A DNA stretch of 64,000 nucleotides from Prevotella sp. (lineage in GTDB: Bacteria > Bacteroidota > Bacteroidia > Bacteroidales > Bacteroidaceae), in the NCBI GenBank assembly GCA_017847725.1, contig JAGAXW010000019.1, positions 62,001 through 126,000 on the forward strand, read 5' to 3'. Position 1 is the stretch's first letter. Each line of letters starts with the position of its first letter. The notes beneath the pieces are model-generated. The model saw nothing but the letters and a program-made list of their open reading frames with translations, did not search any database and had not been told where the DNA came from. Of the stretch, positions 56,630-64,000 are shown piece by piece. The position numbers were made by a program, and so were the translations under genes.

Positions 56630-57433
56630 CTACATCTTCATCGCGTCCGCGATGGTATACAGAATCTTTTTACCCGAATCATAGTATTTCAGCGTCACCG
56701 ACTCGCCTGCGCTGCGGCCGAAGACGACGAGTTGCGTCATACCGGAGGCCGAGAGTGTCGTCACACCTCGGCACTCGTCGCCCACGAAGGCCCCCACCAC
56801 ATTGTCGCTGACGGCCGTGATGCCGACCCTTGCCATCATGCTCTCCACGTTTGCCGTCTTCACCACGGGATACTTGGCCGACCCCTTGGTGAACTCAGGG
56901 ATATAGTCCTCGTCGATGCCCGTCGTCGCATCCGAGCTCAGGCTGATACGGTCTGTCAGCGTGAAGATATGGTTCAGTTTCTGGCAGTAGTAGACCAGCG
57001 AGATGTTCACCCGCTCCGAGCCCGACTCATTGCCATAGGCCGTCATCATGAAGTCGCTGTTGCTCATTTCCCCGCTCATCGCGTCGACGGCGGGATGAGG
57101 TGCCAGGCCACGCAGCTCGTTGTTCACGAACACTGCCATCATGTCGCCCGCTGAGACGTAGGGCATCAGCTCCTCCTCCACCGTCACCATCAGCGTGGTT
57201 CCCGGATTGTCATATCTCGACGGGTCGGGCTCCGTCCAGTTGGGGCGCTCCTGGTTGTAGCTCCAGTCCACCTGCCACACCGGCGCCTTGCTCATGGCGG
57301 TCTCCGTGTAGAGGGTGTTGTTACCATTGTAACCATTTCCTATTCCGTCTTCGTTGCTGCTACTGTCACTGCCGCCGCAAGCCCCGAGCACGAGCCCTGC
57401 CAGCACGACGACCATTAAATATATCTTCTTCAT
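56630..57433 (-). CDS. Lipoprotein with two AFV-x-CRG-type repeats
   Basis: A 267-residue lipoprotein, signal MKKIYLMVVVLAGLVLGACGGSD with lipobox LGAC and a Ser/Asn/Gly tether. Two related modules are visible: SAGDMMAVFVNNELRGLAPH (about residues 95-114) and SDNVVGAFVGDECRGVTTL (about 210-228), each followed by beta strands. The same module type occurs near the C-terminus of the giant gene 72 bp upstream, so the two are probably functionally linked. The start at 57433 opens the signal peptide; the longer frame adds nine residues without improving it. Confidence 0.8.
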   Translation of the reverse strand: MKKIYLMVVVLAGLVLGACGGSDSSSNEDGIGNGYNGNNTLYTETAMSKAPVWQVDWSYNQERPNWTEPDPSRYDNPGTTLMVTVEEELMPYVSAGDMMAVFVNNELRGLAPHPAVDAMSGEMSNSDFMMTAYGNESGSERVNISLVYYCQKLNHIFTLTDRISLSSDATTGIDEDYIPEFTKGSAKYPVVKTANVESMMARVGITAVSDNVVGAFVGDECRGVTTLSASGMTQLVVFGRSAGESVTLKYYDSGKKILYTIADAMKM

Positions 57434-57464
57434 ATCACTTGTACTGCTTTGAATTCTCATTTAA

Positions 57465-57496
57465 GGCCCGCTCCCCTTTCCGGACGAGAGCGGGCC
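57465..57496 (-). terminator. Stem-loop between the giant gene and the lipoprotein gene
   Basis: GGCCCGCTC (57465-57473) pairs exactly with GAGCGGGCC (57488-57496). The minus-strand tail TTAAATGAG is only weakly U-rich, so this could be a leaky terminator or an RNA-processing or stabilising hairpin inside one operon. Confidence 0.45.
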
Positions 57497-57505
57497 GTTC
57501 TCCTC

Positions 57506-60500
57506 TCATCTTACTACAATCTTCTTACCATTATATATATACACTCCCTTGCGCACCGGTTTCTCCTGCAGCATCAGGCCGTCGACAGTGTACCACTTGC
57601 CTACCTCGGCGTCGGCGCGCACGAAGTTGATGGCCGTCGGCTCGTCGGGAGAACCTATCACGGCATCTGCCTTGAAGGTCATCACCTCGCCGGTGGAAGC
57701 CACTATCTCGCCCTCACGCTCGACGGCAAACCAGATGGGCTGCTGCGTGTCGCCGGCAATGCTCATGTAGGCAGGCTCGCCAGTGGTCGTGAGCACACCC
57801 TCGCCGACCAGTTCCCCATTGGAGTAGGCCATCAGCATGTCGCCGTCCTCGACGTCGACACCGACGACATGGGCCGAGACAGACATCGTGCTGCGCTTCA
57901 GCGCGGCCTTGCCGACAGTGCCCTGTGACCATGCCTCACGGTAGCTGCTCAGGTCGTAGTACGGATAGACGAACGACACCTCCGAAGTGCCCTTGCGCAG
58001 CATCATGTAGCCTTCGCCCGGCTTCATGTACTGCAGGCTGCCGCGCCACTGTCCGGTATTGCCCGACTTGGTGAAGTAGGCAAACTCCGTGTGGCTCTTG
58101 ATGACGTCGCCCTGTTCGGCCTCGTCGAAGTAGTCGGTCAGCGCCGCATCCACGCTCAGGCTCACCGTCGGCGTGTAGCCGATGCCGTTCCAGCCCTTCT
58201 TCACCGTGATGGTGCGCTCGCTCACGTCCGTGATGACGGTACCCTCGACCGGCAGGACGCAGTCCTCCTGTACCTTGATGGCATACGCGTTCTTCGACGA
58301 GATGGGCACATCCTGCGCACGGCCTGATGCCATCCACTTGCCATCCTTATACGACATCGTCAGGTTGCTGCCCAGTATGGACAGGACGTCGCCCTCCTTC
58401 CACGGCATGCTGCTCAGCAGCGAGGTCAGCTTGTTCTGCTGACTGCTGGTGACGTTGAACGACACCCAGTTCCAGCCCTGCTTCAGTCGGAAGTTCTGCA
58501 CGCAGTTGTCACCGCCCTCGAAGCGTACCGGCGTATCGGTGCCCAGCACAGCCGACTCACTGAACTTGACGGCCGGCGTGGCGGTCAGCACGATTTCGCG
58601 TCCGGTGCTGTACTGCCACAGTCTGAACTTCAGGTCGCGCCCATTCGGAATACTGTCGTAGACGGTCAGGTAGACGGCCGACTCGTTCGTCTCGGGCGAG
58701 TAGCTGATGTTGGCATAGCCGTGGCACACGTTCTGGCTGTCGAAGGCACCCACGATGTCGCGCGCATCCGTGTCGAGCTGGTTGTACAGGTACACCTGTC
58801 CGGAGATGCTCATCGAGTAGTCCAGGAGCGCCTTGTCGATACCGTTCGCCCAGCTGGGCTTGTCGCCCTCCACCGTCAGGTTCAGGTAGAGCGGCTCGGT
58901 GATGCCCTCCTCGTCCGTGAGATAGATGATTTCGCTGTACGAGCCGATGCTCAGGTCCTTGTTCACCGTGGCCACGATGGCGCCAAGGCTCTGCGGTGCC
59001 ACCACGTCGCTGTAGCTGTTCAGCGTGAGCCACTTCGGGCAGTTCTCTATCTTGTAGGTGTGGTTGACGGCACTGTTGTTGTAGAACGGCATCTCTATCT
59101 GCTCGCCAGAGCCATACTTGACGGTGTGGTCCACCTTGTTCACCAGCCACTCCAGACTGCTGTTGTACACCAGATAGCAGGCCGTCTTCGGCGATGCCAT
59201 GCGGTTGCCGTTCTTGTCCTCCACGTCGCGCACCGTCACGTAGACGTGGCGGCGGTTCAGCCTTGCCCCCGGCTCGTCGAGGTCTACCAGCAGCTGGTTG
59301 CCCCTGCCGATGTACGAGAACTTCAGGTTCTTCACCTCCTCGTAGGGCACCACCGGAGCAGCCTGCGTGTTGTCGACATAGCGCTCGACGACGCTGGTGC
59401 CGTCCACGAAGACATAGTCGCGCACGGGGATGCCCGTCGGCTGCCTGCTGATCGAGTCGACCTGATAGCGCACCTCGCGTTTGTCGTCCAGGTAGATTTT
59501 CTTGCTGTACAGGTAGGGCACCGTCTCGATGTCGTTGTTCTTCTGGCGCTCCTGGCGCTCAAAGCCCAGGAAGGTCATCAGACCATACTCGTCGCCCTGC
59601 GGGCTCTTTGTCGAGTAGGTGTTGATCAGTGTCGGCGGCAGTGCCTGCTCGAAGAAGAGCAGTTCGTCGATGTTACCCTTCAGCGGCGTCGTGCCGTCGT
59701 GGGTCTCCAGACTGTCTTTCTCGTTGAGCATGTCGTAGCGGCTTCCGCCAATCATCGGGTAGCCGCCGCTGATGCCGCCAAGGCTGTCGGCCGCAAAGGT
59801 GGCGCGCTGTTCCTTGTCCACGTAGATGTTCACCTCGTTGCGCCCGCGATTGACGGTCATGGCGTAGTGGTGCCACTGGTTGTCGCTCCACTTGCCCTCC
59901 ACCTCGGCAGCGAATCCGTTGGAGCGGTACATCAGCTTCTCGTCCTCGAATCCGATGTGGAACTGGTGCTCGGCACCGTTGTCCTGCTTCAGTCCGCGAC
60001 CGTTGGAGAGCAGCGTACCGCGACCGTCGGCATCGGTCTTGAACCAGAACATCAGCGTGTAGTCTTGATTGTTGGTGCGGTTCAGTGCGTCCTGCGTCAG
60101 GCGCACGCCCTTGGTCTCCTTCTCCAGGCGCAGCGAGTAGCCGTGCGGTATGGCCCAGTTGGCCTCTATCAGCTGGGCGTCGGCGCCCTGGGTGCGGTCG
60201 ACGACATATTTGCCCGAGCCCTCGTTCATCGGGTAGTAGTCCACGAGGTCCTTCTCGTAGCCCGACAGGCGGCGGTAGCCGTAGGTCGTGCCGATGAGTC
60301 CGCCGCTCATGGCGCTGTACCACAGGCGGCACTCCATCATGCGTCCCTGGTAGAACTGGCTCGCGTTGCGGTCGATGTCGTTGGTACGTCCGTAGATGAG
60401 CGGTCCGGTACCTGTATAGGATGCCGTCAGGTGGTGCACCTTGCCCAGCTGTACGCCACCGTTGTAGAAGGTCACCGTGTTGTCTGTCTGGTTCAAGACC

Positions 60501-63500
60501 ATAGCCACCTGCGTAAACGAGCTCTTGGCGATGGTAGAGTCAGAGACGAATTCCTGCTTGTTGACCACGGCCTTCAGCTTGAAGTCCTTGGTCACCCACA
60601 GCTGCAGCGTCTGTCCGTTGGTGCCGTGCGAGAACAGCGGCATGTCGCGGCGTGCCGTCGTGTCGGGTCTCACCATCAGGTCGATGGTCACGTCCTTGCC
60701 GCTGAAGTTGCGCTTGGCCTCGGTCTCCACGCTCGACTTGCCCGTAAACTGCACGCTCACGTTCGTCGACAGGTCGCTGTTGTTCACCTCGCCCCTCACC
60801 TCGAAGTTGGTGATGGCGCTCAGGTTGTTGTATTCGATATCCTCCGAGAAGTTGAACACGATATCGTCGGCCGGGGTCAGGATGCCGCTCTTCGGTTCGG
60901 GCGTGCCGAACAGCTGCGGGCGGCGCGTATCCTTGATGCCGCTGACTATCTTCGACGACGTGGTGAGGAACTCGCTGCCGTTGCGGCAGAAGACGACGGC
61001 ACGCAGGTCGTACGACTTCTCCGTCTCCCAGCCCTCGCCGTAGAACTCGGTCACGATGTTCTCGTTCTCCTTCATCAGCTTGCGCACGCCGTTGGCTTTG
61101 GCCATCAGCGTCGAGTCGGCATAGAACGAGCAGGCGTTGGTCCACGCGTCGTCGCCGCGCTGCGACTCCTTATACTGGAACTCGATGTGGTCGAAGTTGT
61201 GCTGATGGCGGTCGAATCCGTTGATGGTCACCGGTATGTACCAGCCGCGCTTGCTGTCCTTCTGCGCCTCGGTGTTCAGCACCCACTTGTCGCCCGGGGC
61301 GGAGATGGTGGCGCCGCCGGCCTCACGCAGGAAGTGTACGTCGAACGACGTCCTGTCTACGGCGTTCGCCGCATCGGTGGGCGACATGACGCCGATGGTC
61401 AGGCCCTCGTAGTCGAAGCCCTGTCCGGCGCGCACCTCCAGCTGCAGCTGGGTGGTCACGCCCGGCATGATGGTCACGCTCATGCCACCGGTGGTCAGCG
61501 GTTGCCCGTCGACCGTCAGCTTGGCACCGTGCGGGTTGGCCTGGTCTACCGCAAACAGGGTGAAGGCACCCGGCTTGTCGGCCATGTCGGGCTTCTCGCT
61601 CTCGTTGGCCAGGTAGATGGTGAAGCGGGCAGCATCGCTGATGGACACACCGCTCACGCTCTGCTTGTCGAGGCGAATCGTCGGGTTGTTAATCTTCAGC
61701 GTACGGGCATCCAGGACGGTTCCCGGGTCGTAGAAGTGGGTCTTGCGCTCGTCCTCCCACGGGTTCTGCGTAGCACCGCCTCGCGTGCGGAACACGAAGC
61801 CGCGCGGACCCATTATCTGGTCGGCCTTCACCTCCTTGCCCACTTGCTTGATGACCTCGTCATACAGGTTGTTGAAGTTGTCGTTCGTAAAGACGTTGTC
61901 TGCCCTCACGGTAGCGGTGGCGTCGCCGGTCGATGCCGACACGCGATAGACATCCACGTTCAGTCGGCTGCTCGGGTCGGCAGCAATGGTGAACGACGTC
62001 GTGCGGTTATAGGCCTTCGTGTTTGCGTTGTTGCCGATGGTCGAGTAGGCGACCACCGGTGCCAGCGTCCACTGGAACATCTTGCCGGCAAAGGTCACGC
62101 TCGACTTGTATCCGTATCCGGGATCAGCGTTATACGACATGCCGCTCACGCTGGGCGTGGTATAGGTCTTCATCTCGGCCAGCGAGAGCAGGATGCCGCT
62201 GGCAATGGTCAGGCCAATCGAGCCGGCCGCGGCCACATGGCTGGAACCGGGACCGAAGTAGTCTGCCTCGTCAGCGATGGGGAAGTGGTGTCCCCACGTA
62301 TTGGTAAAGTTGGTATCGAAGGTCTCGCTATAGTTCACGCCCTGGGCCCCTGCGATGTCGTAGTTGGCCAGCAGGTTGTTGGCGTTCAGCTTCTCGCCCT
62401 CGTTCTGGGATATCATCTCCATCCAGGCCTTGATGGTCTGGTACTTCTCCAGCACCTCGTCGCTGAAGTCCTGCTCGGTCTTGCCCGTAGGCAGCACCAC
62501 CAGGTAGTTGATGCGCTTCTCAGCCTTGTCGATGGTGGTGTTATAGGCATGGTCCTCCACCATTCTGTTGGCCACGGCAAACGCAGAGTCGGTGGGCTGG
62601 CGCAGCGACAGATAGACCGGCTGCTGCGTCTTGTCGGCTATGGCCTGTGCCTGCTCCTTGGTGCCCAGGTACATCATGTCGACTATCTCCCTGGCCTTGT
62701 CGGGGATAATCTGCTCCAGCAGCTGCTTCTGCGAGTAGACGAACTGCGACTGCACCTTCGGACCGTAGCCCAGGGCCACGTCGCGAATCAGGTGGAGCGT
62801 GTCGCCCTTCTCGTTCTTGCCGCCGGCAATATATACCACCGAGCCACTGCTCAGCTCCTTGCCCACCTCAGAGACCATCTTGTCCTGAACGGCGCGGGCC
62901 TTGATCTCGTTCCACATGCTGTCGGTGACGGCACGGATGGTCGACATCGGGGTGACTACGGCATTCTGCACCGTACCGATGTACAGGTCGGCATCGGCAC
63001 CCACCATCGACGGGTCGCCGCTGGTGCTGATATTATGGCTCACGTTCATGCTGTACGAGAAGGCCTTGGTGCCATTGGCGTCATACTTGAACTCGCCCAG
63101 CTCGCCGTCGGAGGTGTCGGCAGCACTGATAGGTCCTACTGCCGTACCGATGCCGTTCGGGGCTACCACGCTGGCCGACACGGTCTGCATCTTCTCACCA
63201 TATTTATAGGTGAACAGCGGACCGGCCGAAATCGTGAGGCTCATCGTGTACGTGTGGTTGAGGGTAGCACCCTTGGCCAGCGTCGACGAGCTGGCGGCAC
63301 CCGGCGGGTCGCGCAGGATGTCGAACAGGATGGGCTTGCCCTCGGCCATGATGTCCTGGCTCTTGCCGATGGGGAACATGTTGAGCACGTAGCCCCTCAG
63401 CGGCTTGGCCTCGAAGGTGGTGCCGTCGCGCTCCACGGTGAAGGTCACCGTCTTCAGGGCGTCCTCGCCCGTCAGCAGCTTCGTGGTCTGGTCGGCCTGC

Positions 63501-64000
63501 AGGGTGAAGATGGCCTGTCCGAGGCTGTCGAGCTGCAGCGGCTCCTTGGCGGCACCGGCCTTCATGCCGTTTTGCATGTAGGCATAGCCGCCGCCCAGGC
63601 GCACCATGTCCACCTTCTCATACCTCGTACTGTTGTTATAGGGATAGCGCTCGGCCACCTGCACCTGGATGCGGTACTTGCGCTCCATGCTGAACACGGG
63701 GTATCCGAAGCTGTAGAGCGCCTTCGTCGTGTCCTTAGGGTTCCTGTAGGCCAGCGGCACCTGGCGCCCGTCGCCCTTCAGGTCGGTAGCCATATAGAAC
63801 TTGTCGCCCAGGTAGTCGAACGTGTCGTATGTCAGCTGCTTGTAGATTACCTCCACCGGACTGTGGTAGATGCGGTTATAGACGGCGTTGTAGCTGGCTT
63901 TTGGATTCTCCACCATCTTGCTGTCCACGTCCTTGTAGTTGCCCGCGTAGGTGGTGTCCCTCCGCGTCAGGCAGTCGGTCAGGTCGACCACCTCGCTCAC
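57506..64000 (-). CDS. Very large LamG-domain surface protein, probable type IX cargo (5' end outside window)
   Basis: At least 2164 residues are visible; the frame is open at the right edge. Two concanavalin-like LamG regions lie near visible residues 1100-1230 (DVTIDLMVRPDTT, GRMMECRLWYS) and 1310-1420 (YTLMFWFKTDADGRG, QWHHYAMTVNRGRN, EVNIYVDKEQ). Both are typical carbohydrate or protein adhesion folds. Around 1740 and 2060 come modules DIVGAFDSQNVCHGYA and DGDMLMAYSNGELVGEG, like those in the lipoprotein downstream. The last residues (KWYTVDGLMLQEKPVRKGVY, ending KKIVVR) match the Prevotella-type C-terminal sorting domain. Probable role: large surface adhesin or matrix protein exported by type IX secretion; function unproven. 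Confidence 0.82.
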   Translation of the reverse strand: MSEVVDLTDCLTRRDTTYAGNYKDVDSKMVENPKASYNAVYNRIYHSPVEVIYKQLTYDTFDYLGDKFYMATDLKGDGRQVPLAYRNPKDTTKALYSFGYPVFSMERKYRIQVQVAERYPYNNSTRYEKVDMVRLGGGYAYMQNGMKAGAAKEPLQLDSLGQAIFTLQADQTTKLLTGEDALKTVTFTVERDGTTFEAKPLRGYVLNMFPIGKSQDIMAEGKPILFDILRDPPGAASSSTLAKGATLNHTYTMSLTISAGPLFTYKYGEKMQTVSASVVAPNGIGTAVGPISAADTSDGELGEFKYDANGTKAFSYSMNVSHNISTSGDPSMVGADADLYIGTVQNAVVTPMSTIRAVTDSMWNEIKARAVQDKMVSEVGKELSSGSVVYIAGGKNEKGDTLHLIRDVALGYGPKVQSQFVYSQKQLLEQIIPDKAREIVDMMYLGTKEQAQAIADKTQQPVYLSLRQPTDSAFAVANRMVEDHAYNTTIDKAEKRINYLVVLPTGKTEQDFSDEVLEKYQTIKAWMEMISQNEGEKLNANNLLANYDIAGAQGVNYSETFDTNFTNTWGHHFPIADEADYFGPGSSHVAAAGSIGLTIASGILLSLAEMKTYTTPSVSGMSYNADPGYGYKSSVTFAGKMFQWTLAPVVAYSTIGNNANTKAYNRTTSFTIAADPSSRLNVDVYRVSASTGDATATVRADNVFTNDNFNNLYDEVIKQVGKEVKADQIMGPRGFVFRTRGGATQNPWEDERKTHFYDPGTVLDARTLKINNPTIRLDKQSVSGVSISDAARFTIYLANESEKPDMADKPGAFTLFAVDQANPHGAKLTVDGQPLTTGGMSVTIMPGVTTQLQLEVRAGQGFDYEGLTIGVMSPTDAANAVDRTSFDVHFLREAGGATISAPGDKWVLNTEAQKDSKRGWYIPVTINGFDRHQHNFDHIEFQYKESQRGDDAWTNACSFYADSTLMAKANGVRKLMKENENIVTEFYGEGWETEKSYDLRAVVFCRNGSEFLTTSSKIVSGIKDTRRPQLFGTPEPKSGILTPADDIVFNFSEDIEYNNLSAITNFEVRGEVNNSDLSTNVSVQFTGKSSVETEAKRNFSGKDVTIDLMVRPDTTARRDMPLFSHGTNGQTLQLWVTKDFKLKAVVNKQEFVSDSTIAKSSFTQVAMVLNQTDNTVTFYNGGVQLGKVHHLTASYTGTGPLIYGRTNDIDRNASQFYQGRMMECRLWYSAMSGGLIGTTYGYRRLSGYEKDLVDYYPMNEGSGKYVVDRTQGADAQLIEANWAIPHGYSLRLEKETKGVRLTQDALNRTNNQDYTLMFWFKTDADGRGTLLSNGRGLKQDNGAEHQFHIGFEDEKLMYRSNGFAAEVEGKWSDNQWHHYAMTVNRGRNEVNIYVDKEQRATFAADSLGGISGGYPMIGGSRYDMLNEKDSLETHDGTTPLKGNIDELLFFEQALPPTLINTYSTKSPQGDEYGLMTFLGFERQERQKNNDIETVPYLYSKKIYLDDKREVRYQVDSISRQPTGIPVRDYVFVDGTSVVERYVDNTQAAPVVPYEEVKNLKFSYIGRGNQLLVDLDEPGARLNRRHVYVTVRDVEDKNGNRMASPKTACYLVYNSSLEWLVNKVDHTVKYGSGEQIEMPFYNNSAVNHTYKIENCPKWLTLNSYSDVVAPQSLGAIVATVNKDLSIGSYSEIIYLTDEEGITEPLYLNLTVEGDKPSWANGIDKALLDYSMSISGQVYLYNQLDTDARDIVGAFDSQNVCHGYANISYSPETNESAVYLTVYDSIPNGRDLKFRLWQYSTGREIVLTATPAVKFSESAVLGTDTPVRFEGGDNCVQNFRLKQGWNWVSFNVTSSQQNKLTSLLSSMPWKEGDVLSILGSNLTMSYKDGKWMASGRAQDVPISSKNAYAIKVQEDCVLPVEGTVITDVSERTITVKKGWNGIGYTPTVSLSVDAALTDYFDEAEQGDVIKSHTEFAYFTKSGNTGQWRGSLQYMKPGEGYMMLRKGTSEVSFVYPYYDLSSYREAWSQGTVGKAALKRSTMSVSAHVVGVDVEDGDMLMAYSNGELVGEGVLTTTGEPAYMSIAGDTQQPIWFAVEREGEIVASTGEVMTFKADAVIGSPDEPTAINFVRADAEVGKWYTVDGLMLQEKPVRKGVYIYNGKKIVVR

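Overview
The window comes from a Bacteroidales chromosome, most likely Prevotellaceae (Prevotella/Segatella-like). The evidence is as follows. Promoters repeatedly fit the Bacteroidetes consensus TTTG-N19-21-TAnnTTTG. Secreted genes carry short N-terminal signal peptides or lipoboxes. TonB-dependent receptors sit next to DUF4249 and DUF4876 lipoproteins. Type IX secretion genes porU and porV are present, and a purB-rluB-asnS cluster is seen. Coding DNA is GC-rich with C/G-biased third positions, while intergenic DNA is AT-rich. I see no IS element, prophage, CRISPR array or rRNA. All assignments were made by eye from translated sequence.

Layout. 1-4.9 kb: the end of a lipoprotein gene, then parC, a DUF3316 barrel protein and an S41 peptidase. 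4.9-8.1 kb: tRNA-Leu(UAG) followed by a three-gene nucleotide-sugar operon (galacturonokinase-like GHMP kinase, nucleotidyltransferase, UDP-glucuronate 4-epimerase). 8.1-8.7 kb: non-coding DNA with a 19-bp terminator, an inverted repeat, a 22-bp-period palindrome array and a stub of an outer-membrane barrel gene. 8.7-13.4 kb: a lipoprotein, a TonB-dependent receptor, a DUF4249 lipoprotein and a convergent small lipoprotein. 13.5-20.1 kb: a tripartite RND efflux operon with pfkA 24 bp behind it. 20.2-23.0 kb: a two-domain M16 peptidase. 23.1-30.3 kb: a probable metal or metallophore uptake operon (lone carboxypeptidase-regulatory-like domain, periplasmic HMA protein, TonB receptor, DUF4876 lipoprotein, DUF6850 barrel).

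30.3-34.8 kb: asd divergent from a CPA2 antiporter-lolD-cvfB operon. 35.1-40.4 kb: a small barrel protein, then asnS, rluB (with a prion-like N-terminus) and purB on the minus strand. 40.5-45.0 kb: an M6 peptidase with a probable type IX sorting tail, class I fumarase, a LUD protein and a flavodoxin-fold protein. 45.1-50.1 kb: a shortened GH2 beta-galactosidase and two glycosyltransferases. 50.1-50.6 kb: no protein gene, but a complete non-coding transcription unit of about 320 nt. 50.6-56.5 kb: overlapping minus-strand genes in the order FAH hydrolase, porU, porV, ispF. 56.6-64 kb: a lipoprotein and the 3' part of a very large LamG protein with a sorting-like tail.

How the parts fit together. 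porU and porV encode the outer-membrane maturation/attachment module of type IX secretion; the M6 peptidase and the giant LamG protein look like its cargo. Several surface nutrient systems (TonB plus partner lipoproteins) and an efflux pump make up the envelope repertoire. The least explained parts are the orphan RNA at 50.25-50.58 kb, the galacturonate-type sugar activation operon, the palindrome array at 8.3 kb, the dispersed TTGGCTG heptad repeat, and two proteins (CvfB, GH2) that have lost internal domains.
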